Positions 34,273-42,869 are shown, counted from the first letter of the stretch. The stretch: 64,000 nt of DNA from Corynebacterium afermentans subsp. afermentans (GCF_030408355.1 NZ_CP046606.1:62001-126000), one strand, 5' to 3'. Program-made: numbers and translations. Notes: generated by a model from the sequence alone, not told the origin.

Positions 34273-34959
34273 ATGGAACGCCCTCACGCGCCCCGTCCCG
34301 CCGGTGATTTGCTCAACGCGGTCGGCCACCTCAGCGTAAAGCAGCTCGAGGTGTTTCACGTGATCCAGGAAAACCCGGACGGCATCCAGGTCGCCGAAAT
34401 AGGCAAAGCCCTCGGCATGCACCCGAACACCGTGCGCGGCCACCTGGAGGAGCTCCTGTCCGCGGGAGTGGTCTCCCGCCGCGTCGCCCCCGGCACCGGC
34501 CGCGGCCGCCCCTCGCACGTCTATACCGCCCGCGTGGCGCGCACGAACCTGGCCTCACACTCCATGATTGCCTTGGTGGAGGTGCTGGCCAACACCCTGG
34601 CCGACCAGGACACCGACAGCGCGAGGCGCCTCGGCCGCCAGTGGGCTGAGCGGGTGAACACCCGCCGCCACGAAAACCTGCGGGTGGACCTGGACACCGC
34701 GGAGCGCCACACGTGCCAGACCCTGCGCGAGATGGGCTTCGACCCGGCGCCGCGCCCAGACGCCGCCAGCGCCAAGGTGCGCGAGATCGGCCTCAACGCC
34801 TGCCCCTTCATTGCCGAAGAGGGTACCCGCCCCGCCCCGGTGGTCTGCGCGCTGCACGAGGGCTTTTTGGACCGGGGCGCCGGCGACGTGGAGGTGCAGC
34901 TTATCCCGCACGACCGCCCCGGCCAGTGCGGCACCCGCCTGACCAAACGGGAGGTTTAG
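34273..34959 (+). CDS. HTH regulator with four C-terminal cysteines (putative Fe-S sensor)
   Basis: 228 residues of the COG2345-like/SufR-like group. A winged HTH occupies about 18-85 (GIQVAEIGKALGMHPNTVR, recognition helix then GRGRPSHVY wing). The C-terminal domain has four cysteines (HTCQ, NACPF, VVCALH, GQCGT) spaced as would suit an iron-sulphur cluster. Fe-S regulators of this class (SufR; ArnR in C. glutamicum) respond to nitric oxide or redox state, and ArnR controls hmp. The convergent hmp gene, overlapping by 4 bp, supports a role in nitrosative stress. DNA target unknown; the spacer palindrome of its own promoter is a candidate. Confidence 0.7.
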   Translation: MERPHAPRPAGDLLNAVGHLSVKQLEVFHVIQENPDGIQVAEIGKALGMHPNTVRGHLEELLSAGVVSRRVAPGTGRGRPSHVYTARVARTNLASHSMIALVEVLANTLADQDTDSARRLGRQWAERVNTRRHENLRVDLDTAERHTCQTLREMGFDPAPRPDAASAKVREIGLNACPFIAEEGTRPAPVVCALHEGFLDRGAGDVEVQLIPHDRPGQCGTRLTKREV

Positions 34960-36128
34960 GCCACCAACCAGTCGTTCGGGCTGAACAGCTCGTAGTACAC
35001 GTTGGCGGGGGCCTTGTCGGCGGGCAGCTGCTTCAGGTCCTCGCGCAGCGACTGGAGGAAGCCGGTGCCGCCGCAGAGGTACACGTCCGCGCCGGCGACG
35101 TCGAGCGCGTCCACGTCGACGCGCTCAGCGTCGCCGCGGAAGTAGGTCTGCAGCGACCCATCCTTCAGCTCATCCACCAGCTCGCGGGTTTCCTGCGCCT
35201 GCGCCCAGGATTCCTCGGAGTCGTCGGAATGCACGTACGTCACCCGGCGCGGGTCACCGCTTTGCGCCAGGTGGCGGAGGATGCCGGTCAACGGAGTGGA
35301 ACCGATGCCGGAGGAGATCAGCACGACTGGGCGCTCGCCCGGCTGCAGTACCAGGTCACCGGCGGCCAGTGTCACGTCCACGGCATCGCCGACATTGACA
35401 CGCTCCATCAGAAACGTGGAGACCTCGCCGTCTTTCTGCACCGCGATGCGGTAGCGCGCCGGGCTGCCTTCGATGATGGAGTATTGGCGCAGCTGACGTG
35501 CGCCGTCGTCAAGCTTGACGCCTATAGACGTGTACTGGCCCGGCTTCGGCTGCGTAAAGTCGCCCTCCACGGTGAACGCGGTCACGGTGCTCGAAAGTTC
35601 GGTCTTTTCCACCACCGTGCCGCGGCGGAACACGTCGCCATCGGCGACCCCGTCGGAGGCGTAGAGGTCCTTCTCGGCCTTGATCAGCACGTCTGCCATG
35701 AGCCAGTACACCGCGCTCCAGGCCTCCGCCACCTCGGGCGTGACGGCGTCGCCGAGCACTTCTGCGATCGCGGCCATCAAGTTCTCGTACACGATCTGGT
35801 ACTGCGACTCGGTCACGCCGAGGGAGACGTGCTTGTGCGCGATGCGGTTGAGCATGACCACCGGGTCCGGCGCGGAGTCGTCCACAAGATGCGACGCGAA
35901 CTTCACCACCGACGCCGCGAGCGCCTTCTGCTGCGCCTGCTGCTTCTGGTTGCCGCGGTTGAACAGGTCGGAGATGAGCTCGGGGTGGGCCGCGAACATC
36001 TTGGAGTAGAAGGTGTTCGCGATGGTCTGGATGTTTTCGCCCACCGGTTGGAGCGTCGCCTTGACGGTGTCGGCGTGCTCCTGGGAGAGGTGTGCGTGGG
36101 TTGAGTCTGGGAGTGTGTCGTTGTACAT
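34956..36128 (-). CDS. hmp: Flavohaemoprotein, nitric oxide dioxygenase
   Basis: 390 residues from the ATG at 36128. Globin domain (1-150) with TyrB10-equivalent Y41 (FYSKMF) and proximal His H100 (AHKHVSL); FAD domain (~150-260) with RQYSI; NAD(P)-binding domain with SSGIGSTPL and LCGGTGF; the C-terminus FSPNDW fits the family. It converts NO and O2 to nitrate with NAD(P)H. The start at 36128 is preferred to a GTG two codons upstream because a perfect TATAAT ends 7 nt before the ATG, giving a leaderless message. It is head-to-head with glsA and tail-to-tail with the Fe-S-type regulator. Confidence 0.93.
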   Translation of the reverse strand: MYNDTLPDSTHAHLSQEHADTVKATLQPVGENIQTIANTFYSKMFAAHPELISDLFNRGNQKQQAQQKALAASVVKFASHLVDDSAPDPVVMLNRIAHKHVSLGVTESQYQIVYENLMAAIAEVLGDAVTPEVAEAWSAVYWLMADVLIKAEKDLYASDGVADGDVFRRGTVVEKTELSSTVTAFTVEGDFTQPKPGQYTSIGVKLDDGARQLRQYSIIEGSPARYRIAVQKDGEVSTFLMERVNVGDAVDVTLAAGDLVLQPGERPVVLISSGIGSTPLTGILRHLAQSGDPRRVTYVHSDDSEESWAQAQETRELVDELKDGSLQTYFRGDAERVDVDALDVAGADVYLCGGTGFLQSLREDLKQLPADKAPANVYYELFSPNDWLVA

Positions 36129-36135
36129 AAACACG

Positions 36136-36141
36136 ATTATA
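36136..36141 (-). promoter_or_regulatory. -10 box of hmp
   Basis: Consensus TATAAT on the minus strand, 7 nt before the hmp ATG. No good -35 consensus at 17 bp, which may mean activator dependence or relief of repression. Confidence 0.65.
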
Positions 36142-36173
36142 TCCGTTTCAAATGGCTTCGCAGGGCAGACCTC

Positions 36174-36179
36174 TACACT
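36174..36179 (+). promoter_or_regulatory. -10 box of leaderless glsA
   Basis: TACACT, 6 nt before the ATG at 36186; no Shine-Dalgarno sequence. Confidence 0.5.
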
Positions 36180-36185
36180 TGCCCT

Positions 36186-37805
36186 ATGCTCTCGTCAGTC
36201 AACGACCACCTCCAGGCCATTGTGGACAACGTCCGCGACCAAGACAGCGGCGAACTCGCCGACTACATCGACGTACTCAAAAACGCCGATCCGGACAAAC
36301 TCGCCCTGGCCATGTGCACCACGGACGGACACCTCTACGCCATCGGCGATGCGGACTACGAATTTTCCATCCAGTCCATCTCCAAACCCTTCGTCTACGC
36401 GCTCGCACTGGACAAGTACGGCGCCGACGAGGTGGACAAGCATGTGGGCGTGGAGCCTTCTGGCGAGGCGTTCAACGCACTTTCGCTTGACGACGACGGC
36501 CGCCCCGCCAACCCCCTCATCAACGCCGGCGCCATCACCGTCAACCAACTCATCGGCGGCCCCGACATCTCGGTGGAGCAGCGCAGCGAGAAACTGCGCG
36601 CCTACTTCTCCCGTCTGGCCGGCCGCGAGCTGACCATTGACCAGCGCGTGCTCGACTCCGAGCTGGAAACAGCCGAGCGCAACAAGGCGTTCGCCCACAT
36701 GCTTCGCGACGGTGGCATGATCACCGACGACGCCCACGACGCCGTGGCCAGCTACATCGCCCAGTGCGCAGTGCTGGTCACCGTCGGCGACCTCGCCACC
36801 ATGGCCGCCACGCTGGCCAACGGCGGCACCCAACCCGTCACCGGCGAGAAGGTGCTCTCCGCGGAGGCCGCCCGCATCGCGCAGGCCGTGATGGTCTCCT
36901 CCGGCATGTACGACGCCTCCGGCCAGTGGATGGTCAACGTGGGCATCCCCGCCAAATCCGGTGTGGCCGGCGGTTTGATCGGTACGCTGCCCGGGCAGCT
37001 CGGGATCGCGTCGCTCAGCCCGCGGCTGAACAAACAAGGCAACTCCGTGCGCGGCGTGAAAATCTTCCGCGAACTATCCAACTCCATGGGGCTGAACCTG
37101 CTGTCCTCCAACTTCTACCTCGCGCCGGGCATCAAGTCCGTGGAGCGCCGCGAGGGCGCCGACATCGTGGAACTGCAAGGCATGATCAACTTCACCGCCG
37201 CCGAGAAGATCTTGCGCGGCCTGGCGCAGCGCCGACTCCACGGCGAGAAGCTGATCTTCGACGTCTCCGGCGTCACCGGCTTCAACAAAGCCGGCCGCGA
37301 CCTAATCAAAGACGGGCTGATGAAATACAAGGACAACGGTTTCGAGGTGGCCATCTACGACCCAGACCACACCCTGTCCGACTGGACCTTCGCCGACGGC
37401 ACCACCGCCCAAGCCATCCGCGATTTCACCGCCTCCTTTTCCGTGCCCGCCACCCGCGAGGAGGTCTACCGCGCGATCACCAAACCCAACAGCTGGTGGG
37501 ACCAGAAGGTCGAGGGCGAGGCCGGCGTGAAAGGCGGCGAGTTCCACGCCGAGGAGGGCGACTTCTCCGTGCAAGAAGCCGACGACGGCAAACGCGTGGT
37601 CTGGAACGTCGAACCCACCGAAGGCGAGTGGGACGACACCTCGCTCATCTTCGACATCGAGGAAGATGAGGGCAAAACCAAGGTCAATTTCACCCACCGC
37701 GGTATCCGCCCGCACGACCGCGGGTACGACGAAATTGCCAAGACCTGGAAGGACCGCATTGCCAAGGGCCTGCAGCCTTTGATCAACCGGGAGGAAAATT
37801 CGTAG
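36186..37805 (+). CDS. glsA: Glutaminase A fused to STAS and SRPBCC domains
   Basis: 539 residues. Residues 1-305 form a serine-dependent glutaminase of the beta-lactamase fold: SISK (S64-x-x-K67), NAGAI near 117, and a SGMYD/GIPAKSGVAGG segment near 240-260. It hydrolyses L-glutamine to glutamate and ammonia. About 310-410 is a STAS-like domain (IVELQGMINFTAAE, LIFDVSGVTGFNKAG), known as a partner of glutaminases. About 412-539 is an SRPBCC/AHSA1-like domain (FSVPATREEVYRAIT, NSWWDQ, TWKDRIAKGL). The third domain is unusual and could bind a hydrophobic regulator. Typical GlsA is ~310 residues or ~420 with STAS. Confidence 0.88.
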   Translation: MLSSVNDHLQAIVDNVRDQDSGELADYIDVLKNADPDKLALAMCTTDGHLYAIGDADYEFSIQSISKPFVYALALDKYGADEVDKHVGVEPSGEAFNALSLDDDGRPANPLINAGAITVNQLIGGPDISVEQRSEKLRAYFSRLAGRELTIDQRVLDSELETAERNKAFAHMLRDGGMITDDAHDAVASYIAQCAVLVTVGDLATMAATLANGGTQPVTGEKVLSAEAARIAQAVMVSSGMYDASGQWMVNVGIPAKSGVAGGLIGTLPGQLGIASLSPRLNKQGNSVRGVKIFRELSNSMGLNLLSSNFYLAPGIKSVERREGADIVELQGMINFTAAEKILRGLAQRRLHGEKLIFDVSGVTGFNKAGRDLIKDGLMKYKDNGFEVAIYDPDHTLSDWTFADGTTAQAIRDFTASFSVPATREEVYRAITKPNSWWDQKVEGEAGVKGGEFHAEEGDFSVQEADDGKRVVWNVEPTEGEWDDTSLIFDIEEDEGKTKVNFTHRGIRPHDRGYDEIAKTWKDRIAKGLQPLINREENS

Positions 37806-37825
37806 CGTAGGAGACGGAAAATTAG

Positions 37826-37831
37826 TAGTGT
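37826..37831 (+). promoter_or_regulatory. -10 box of leaderless DUF4143 ATPase gene
   Basis: TAGTGT, 8 nt before the ATG at 37840; no ribosome binding site. Confidence 0.4.
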
Positions 37832-37839
37832 AGGGCGCT

Positions 37840-39084
37840 ATGAGTTACCTTCCGCGAGCCGTCGACGCCCAGCTTGACCAGCTCATTTCGCACGCTGCGG
37901 CAATTTCGCTGGAAGGGCCTAAAGCAGTAGGAAAAACCGAAACCGCACGTCGCCGCGCCTCCACCGTTATGCGGCTGGACACGCAGGAGGGCGCTGGAGT
38001 GCTCGCCGCCGACCCCACCTTCAGCGCAGAAAAATCCGGCACAATCCTCATCGATGAGTGGCAACGCCACCCCGAGTCCTGGGACTATGTGCGCCGCGCT
38101 GTCGACGAGGGCGCCGCGCCCGGCCGTTTCCTCCTCACCGGGTCAGCCACACCGGCGGCGGGCACGGACACACACAGCGGGGCCGGTCGAATCCTGTCCT
38201 TACGAATGCGGCCGTTGGCGCTGTTTGAACGGGCGGGGGCGGAGCCGTCGATAAGCATGGGCGAGCTGTTCCAGGGCGGGGCGGCAATCGCAGGTGAGAC
38301 CGACAAAACGCTCAAGCACTACATCGACGCCATCGCATCCGGCGGCTTCCCCGGGTTCTATGAGGCGCCCCCGGCGCTGCGCAACCAGCAGCTCGACTCG
38401 TACCTTGCACGCGTGGTGGACCGTGACCTGCCGGAGCAGGGCTACACCGCGCGCAACCCGGCGGCGCTGATGAACTGGCTGGCGGCGTACGCGGCGGCGA
38501 GCTCGACCACCACGAGCTACCAGGAGATCCTCGACGCCGCGACGCCCGGGGAGTCCAACAAGCCCGCCAAAACCACAACCATGGTGTATCGCGAGAAACT
38601 CGCCGAGGTGTGGATGCTGGACCCGGTGCCGGCGTGGGACATGCGGCGGTCCCCGTTCGCGGGCCTGGCAAAGGCGCCGAAGCACCAGCTCGCGGATCCC
38701 GCGTTTGTGCTCCGGCTTTTGGACATTCCCGCCGCGAAGCTGACCGGCCGGTTCAACTACCTGCTTGGCCCGCTCTTCGAGTCCCTGGCCACGTTGTCGG
38801 TGCGAGTGGCGGCGCAGGCGACCTTCGGCAACGTCGGCCATTTCCGCACCGTGAAGGGCGACCGTGAAGTGGACCTGATCGCGCAGGATCAAGACGGCGC
38901 CATCGTGGCGTTTGAGGTCAAACTCGCCGCGAACATCAGTGACGACGACGTGAAGCACCTGCTGTGGCTGCGGGAGAAGTTGCCCGACGATGTGGTCGAC
39001 ACCGTCATTCTCACCACCGGCACCCGCGCCTACCGCCGCCCGGATGGTGTCGCGGTCGTGCCCTTGGCGTTGCTCGGTGCGTAG
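37840..39084 (+). CDS. AAA-type ATPase with DUF4143 C-terminus
   Basis: 414 residues. Walker A GPKAVGKT (26-33), Walker B ILIDEW (69-74) and sensor LLTGSA (near 101) belong to the AAA_14 group. The C-terminal DUF4143 region carries REVDLIAQDQ...AFEVK, matching the PD-(D/E)xK-like core seen in these proteins. Members are widespread, often horizontally transferred, with no agreed function. No toxin or antitoxin partner is seen alongside. Its TAG stop doubles as the start of the next gene's -10 box. Confidence 0.85.
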   Translation: MSYLPRAVDAQLDQLISHAAAISLEGPKAVGKTETARRRASTVMRLDTQEGAGVLAADPTFSAEKSGTILIDEWQRHPESWDYVRRAVDEGAAPGRFLLTGSATPAAGTDTHSGAGRILSLRMRPLALFERAGAEPSISMGELFQGGAAIAGETDKTLKHYIDAIASGGFPGFYEAPPALRNQQLDSYLARVVDRDLPEQGYTARNPAALMNWLAAYAAASSTTTSYQEILDAATPGESNKPAKTTTMVYREKLAEVWMLDPVPAWDMRRSPFAGLAKAPKHQLADPAFVLRLLDIPAAKLTGRFNYLLGPLFESLATLSVRVAAQATFGNVGHFRTVKGDREVDLIAQDQDGAIVAFEVKLAANISDDDVKHLLWLREKLPDDVVDTVILTTGTRAYRRPDGVAVVPLALLGA

Positions 39085-39087
39085 GCT
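39082..39087 (+). promoter_or_regulatory. -10 box overlapping a stop codon
   Basis: TAGGCT begins with the TAG stop of the ATPase gene and lies 7 nt before the ATG at 39095, giving a probable leaderless promoter for the GH13 gene. Confidence 0.5.
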
Positions 39088-39094
39088 CGAGCCC

Positions 39095-40252
39095 ATGCTG
39101 GACCGCACAATCTGGTGGCACGTCTACCCGCTGGCCGCCCTCGGCGCACCGATCCGCGAGGAGCACGACACCGCCCCCCGCCTCCGCGCCCTCGAGCCGT
39201 GGCTGGACTACCTGGTGGAACTCGGCTGCAACGGCCTTTTGCTCGGCCCCATCTTCGCCTCCGCCACCCACGGCTACGACACCCTCGACCACTTCCGCAT
39301 CGACCCCCGCCTCGGCGATGAGGAGGACTTCGCCTGGCTTATCGACGAATGCCGTGCCCGCGGCATCCACATCATGTTGGACGGAGTGTTCAACCACGTC
39401 GCCCGCACGCACCCGTGGGTTGAGCAGGGCCTGGCCGGCGACACGGACTGGGAGGGCCACGGCGAGCTGGCCACCCTGCACCATGGTGAAGATGCTGTGC
39501 GCGACGCCGTGGCGGAGATCATGCTGCACTGGCTGCGCCGCGGCATCGCAGGCTGGCGCCTCGACGTCGCGTACGCCGTGCCCGCCGACTTCTGGGCCGA
39601 CGTGCTTGCCCGGGTGCGTAAAGAGTTTCCCGACGCGATGTTTTTGGGGGAGGTCATCCACGGGGACTACTCGTCGATAGGCAAGGCTGGCTTCCTGGAC
39701 GCCGTGACCCAGTACGAGCTGTGGAAGGCGACCTGGTCCTCGATTGTGGACACGAACTTCTGGGAGCTCGCCCACGCACTCGAGCGCCATCCAACTGATA
39801 TTTTGCCCAACACGTTTGTGGGCAACCACGACGTGGACCGCATCGCCTCCAAGGTGGGGGAGGACAAGGCCGTGCTGGCCGCGGCGGTGCTGATGACGGT
39901 GCCCGGCATGCCGTCCATTTACTACGGCGACGAGCAGGGCTTTACCGGCGTGCGCGGTGAAAGCTGGTCCGCCGACGACGCAGTGCGCCCCGTTCTGCCC
40001 GCTTCACCCGCAGATTTGTCCCCGCTCGGCGGCTGGTTGTTCACCGAGTACCAGCGGCTGATCGGGGTGCGCCGCCGCAACGCGTGGCTCACCCGCGCGT
40101 CGGTGGAGGTGCTGGACAAGACCAACGAGACTATCTCGTTCCGGGCCTTCGACGGCGAGCACTCCCTGCAGACGGACCTGTGGCTCACGCCCACCCCCGG
40201 CGTGCGGGTGCACTCAGGCGGCGACGAGCTTTACACCTGGATGTTGAAGTAA
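39095..40252 (+). CDS. GH13 alpha-amylase-family glycoside hydrolase
   Basis: 385 residues without signal peptide, so cytosolic. (beta/alpha)8-barrel motifs in order: DGVFNHV (region I, near 95), GWRLDVAY (region II with nucleophile Asp, near 155), LGEV (acid/base Glu, near 185), FVGNHDVDR (region IV, near 243). Short for the family and without an obvious C-terminal starch-binding domain. Probably acts on maltodextrin, trehalose-type or other alpha-glucosides; exact substrate not readable. The start at 39095 is chosen for the full barrel beginning IWWHVYPL. Its 3' end overlaps the convergent secreted-protein gene by 22 bp. Confidence 0.85.
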   Translation: MLDRTIWWHVYPLAALGAPIREEHDTAPRLRALEPWLDYLVELGCNGLLLGPIFASATHGYDTLDHFRIDPRLGDEEDFAWLIDECRARGIHIMLDGVFNHVARTHPWVEQGLAGDTDWEGHGELATLHHGEDAVRDAVAEIMLHWLRRGIAGWRLDVAYAVPADFWADVLARVRKEFPDAMFLGEVIHGDYSSIGKAGFLDAVTQYELWKATWSSIVDTNFWELAHALERHPTDILPNTFVGNHDVDRIASKVGEDKAVLAAAVLMTVPGMPSIYYGDEQGFTGVRGESWSADDAVRPVLPASPADLSPLGGWLFTEYQRLIGVRRRNAWLTRASVEVLDKTNETISFRAFDGEHSLQTDLWLTPTPGVRVHSGGDELYTWMLK

Positions 40253-40791
40253 GCCAGGATCTGCGCCAGCGCCTGCTGAATGATCTTGATGATGTCCGGC
40301 AGCTGCAGCGTGACCACATTCGCCACCGGAACCTCAACGGTGGGCACGCCCGCCGGCGCGAGGTTGATCAGCTGCGGGCTGACGTTCAGGTTCTGGGGGT
40401 TCTGGGTCTGCTGCTGCTTCGGTTGGGCTTGCTGAGGCTGCTGCTGGGGCTGCTTCGGCTGGGTGTTCTGCTGGTTGCTCTGGTTGCTCTGCTTCGGCTG
40501 AGCCGGCTTTGCACCGCCCTTGAGGCCGCAGCGGTTCGCGGCTTCGTCGACACGCGAGAGTGCGTCGAGGATCTGCGGGCCGCGACGGTCGAACGCGGCG
40601 ACCGCCCGGGCCTGGCGGACTTTCTGCTGGTAGTCGGCGTCGTTGGTCCAGTAGCGGGAGGCCTGGTCGCAGGAGATCGGGCCGGACGGCATCTTGGCCA
40701 GGGCGTCGTCGATGGCGTCGGCGCCGGCGGTCGGCGCGAGTGCGACGGTGCCGGCGAGGGTGGCGGTCATTGCAAGGGTGCGGATCTTCAT
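40231..40791 (-). CDS. Secreted Gln/Pro-rich protein
   Basis: 186 residues. Signal peptide 1-24 (cleavage after TAGA). A helical segment with two cysteines (about C41 and C88) may be disulphide linked. Then a low-complexity Gln/Pro/Asn/Lys stretch (~95-135) and a hydrophobic C-terminal part (LQLPDIIKIIQQALAQILAY) that may associate with membrane. Leaderless start likely from CATACT 7 nt upstream. No family recognised; probably an envelope protein. Confidence 0.75.
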   Translation of the reverse strand: MKIRTLAMTATLAGTVALAPTAGADAIDDALAKMPSGPISCDQASRYWTNDADYQQKVRQARAVAAFDRRGPQILDALSRVDEAANRCGLKGGAKPAQPKQSNQSNQQNTQPKQPQQQPQQAQPKQQQTQNPQNLNVSPQLINLAPAGVPTVEVPVANVVTLQLPDIIKIIQQALAQILAYFNIQV

Positions 40792-40798
40792 GCAGGCC

Positions 40799-40804
40799 AG
40801 TATG
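40799..40804 (-). promoter_or_regulatory. -10 box of the secreted Gln-rich protein gene
   Basis: CATACT on the minus strand, 7 nt before the ATG at 40791. Confidence 0.4.
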
Positions 40805-40847
40805 TCACGGATGGGGCCAATGTGGTAGGAGTGACAGCCCCTGGAGA

Positions 40848-40918
40848 CAGACCCTGTCCGCTAAACCCTGGGTTCGCGCAAAAATCGCCCGATGACAGGC
40901 TTTGGATCCCAGGGTCTG
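40848..40918. repeat. Nested, competing inverted repeats
   Basis: CAGACCCTG (40848-40856) is an exact inverted repeat of CAGGGTCTG (40910-40918). ACCCTGGG (40865-40872) pairs exactly with CCCAGGGT (40908-40915), using much of the same right arm. GACAG-ACC-CTGTC is a third local hairpin on the left. The structures exclude one another. The element lies between two genes on the minus strand, as a terminator for the upstream gene or a leader-like region. Confidence 0.65.
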
Positions 40919-40929
40919 TGCAAGGAAGC

Positions 40930-42240
40930 CTAGGCCCCGACGAAGCGGCGGATTAGGGAGCGGTACGCCCGCACGGTCAGGTCCACGTCCTCCACGGAGA
41001 CGGATTCGTCGTGGCTGTGCAGCTGGCCCAGCACGGAACCCAGCGTCTCCTCGCGGGCGTGCAGGGCGAACCCGTATCCGACGCCGCCCTTCCGACGGGC
41101 AAAGCGCAGGTCCGACCCGCCGGCCGCGATCGTGGGCACGACTGGCACGCCGGGGAAGAATTCGTCGAAGGTCTGGCAGATGGCCTCAAAGAGCGGGCCG
41201 GAGGTGGGGGAGACGGTCCCGTCTTCTGTGATGAGGTGGGTGATCTCCACTTCGTCGGCGAGCTCGCCCAAGGCAGAACGCAGCAACGAGTCGATCTCCT
41301 CCTGCGTCTGGCCGGGCAGGGGGCGGATGTCCAGTTCCAGCCACGCCTCGGACGGCAGGACGTTGATGCCGTTGCCGGCGCGCAGCACGGTCGGGGAGAT
41401 GGTCAGGTGGCTCATGGCGTGGGAGTAGCTCTCCAGCTGGCCGAATGCCTCGTAGCCTTCTCCACGCATCAGCGCCGCCTCGGTCGCGGGGTCGAACTTC
41501 CAGGCGCGGACGTAGCCCTCCCAGATCTCGTCGGCGCGCACCTCGGGTGCAAGAGCAGAGACGCGCCGGGCCACCTCGGCGATCTTCGCCACCGCTAGGT
41601 CTCGGCCATAGGGCGCGGAGCCGTGGCCGGCGTCGCCGTGGACGGTCAGGCGACGCTGGCCGGCGCCCTTCTCGCCGACGACGACCGCCAGCGCGTCGGA
41701 GCCGTCGGCAGCGGGAATGTGTGAGCCGCCCTCCTCGGACAGGCAGTTCTTCCAGGAAAACTTCCCGTTCTGGGCAAGCCACTTCGCGCCGAGCCCGCCG
41801 CGGGCCTCCTCGTCGGCGCAGCCCACGAAGGTCAGGGTGCCGCGCGGCCTCTCCCCGCGGGCCACGTCGCGCACACACGCCGCCATCGCCGCGGTGATGT
41901 AGAGCATGTCGGTGGCACCCCTACCAAAAACGCGCCCGTCGATGATCTCGCCGCTGAACGGGTTGGTGGTCCACTTGTCCTCGTCCACGGGCACGACGTC
42001 GGTGTGGCCGAGGAGCGTCAGCGGCTCGGCGTCGGGGTCTGTGCCCTCCACAGTGAAGCTGATGGACACGCGTCCAGGGTGTGGCTCGTAGCGTTCCACA
42101 CTTACGTCGGTACCTGCGAAGAAGGCTTCCAACGTGTCGGCGTTTCTTTCCTCTTGTCCAGAATCTGCTGAGAAATAGTTGACGCATCCATTCCGAATGA
42201 GGTTTTGCAAGAGTTTTAAGGTGTCATCAGTTAGGCTCAT
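40930..42240 (-). CDS. M20-family metallopeptidase
   Basis: 436 residues from ATG 42240. Zinc ligands and catalytic residues of the M20 family are visible: GHTDVVP (His, then catalytic Asp), GRGATDM (bridging Asp), DEEARGG (catalytic Glu pair), and GSDLRFA/LHSHDESV near the end for the last His. The dimerisation domain lies in the middle (HGDAGHGSAP). Substrates are likely dipeptides, N-acyl amino acids or similar; the M20 subgroup near dapE/acy1-like peptidases cannot be refined. Leaderless promoter TAGGCT 8 nt upstream. Divergent from tetR. Confidence 0.88.
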   Translation of the reverse strand: MSLTDDTLKLLQNLIRNGCVNYFSADSGQEERNADTLEAFFAGTDVSVERYEPHPGRVSISFTVEGTDPDAEPLTLLGHTDVVPVDEDKWTTNPFSGEIIDGRVFGRGATDMLYITAAMAACVRDVARGERPRGTLTFVGCADEEARGGLGAKWLAQNGKFSWKNCLSEEGGSHIPAADGSDALAVVVGEKGAGQRRLTVHGDAGHGSAPYGRDLAVAKIAEVARRVSALAPEVRADEIWEGYVRAWKFDPATEAALMRGEGYEAFGQLESYSHAMSHLTISPTVLRAGNGINVLPSEAWLELDIRPLPGQTQEEIDSLLRSALGELADEVEITHLITEDGTVSPTSGPLFEAICQTFDEFFPGVPVVPTIAAGGSDLRFARRKGGVGYGFALHAREETLGSVLGQLHSHDESVSVEDVDLTVRAYRSLIRRFVGA

Positions 42241-42248
42241 AGCACAAA

Positions 42249-42254
42249 AGCCTA
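42249..42254 (-). promoter_or_regulatory. -10 box of leaderless M20 peptidase gene
   Basis: TAGGCT on the minus strand, 8 nt before the ATG at 42240, in a 41-bp divergent gap shared with tetR. The regulator could bind here to control both genes. Confidence 0.5.
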
Positions 42255-42281
42255 ACGTCCAAAGTATCTGGAGAGCCCAGG

Positions 42282-42869
42282 ATGAAATACGACCTGCCTG
42301 GTCGCCGGTCTGACAGCACGGACCCGCGCGCCCTTCGTACCCGCAAGGCACTTGTCGACGCGGTGCTTCGCCTCCTCAACGACCATGATGTGGCCGACCT
42401 CAATGTTTCGCAGATTGTGAAAGAAGCCGGCGTGAGCCGCCAGGTGTTCTACCAGCACTTCGCCGACCGCGACGCGCTCATCCTCGCCACCGCAGCAGAC
42501 TGGGTGCTGGCCGCCTACGAGCGCTTCGCGGAGCGTTTCGCGATCGACCATAACTTCGAGGCGTCAGTCGTCGAACTGGTCAGTGTCGTCGACGGGAGGA
42601 ACAAAGCCGCTGTGCGCCTGATCGATTCCCCGGTGCACACCGTGTTGGACGACGAGGTGCAGCGCGTCATGCAGGACACGATGCGCGAGCAGCTGCTTCC
42701 GCGCTCGAGGGAGTGGGGGGATGCGGATGCGCAGCTTGTGGATGACATGTCCCGCGTCTACGTCGCCGGCATGCAGCGCCTCATTGAGCAGTGCGTCCGC
42801 GAAGGTTGCTCTTCAGAGGAGATCGGCCGTCGCGCCGAAGCCGTGCGCCGTGTGCTCATTCGTGAGTAG
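42282..42869 (+). CDS. TetR/AcrR-family regulator
   Basis: 195 residues. N-terminal HTH (about 20-65) with the family pattern LNVSQIVKEAGVSRQVFYQHFADRDAL; the C-terminal helical ligand domain is divergent. GGAGAG 6 nt before the ATG. It shares a divergent gap with the M20 peptidase gene, its most likely target besides itself. Its TAG stop forms the first half of the -10 box of the AMP nucleosidase gene 9 bp on. Confidence 0.85.
   Translation: MKYDLPGRRSDSTDPRALRTRKALVDAVLRLLNDHDVADLNVSQIVKEAGVSRQVFYQHFADRDALILATAADWVLAAYERFAERFAIDHNFEASVVELVSVVDGRNKAAVRLIDSPVHTVLDDEVQRVMQDTMREQLLPRSREWGDADAQLVDDMSRVYVAGMQRLIEQCVREGCSSEEIGRRAEAVRRVLIRE

Noticed and set aside
34713-36104. Long frame antisense to hmp
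   Set aside because: Hmp has complete catalytic motifs; the antisense frame has none.
37840-39084. Toxin-antitoxin or defence partner for the DUF4143 ATPase
   Set aside because: Neighbours are glutaminase and GH13 genes; no small partner gene is present.
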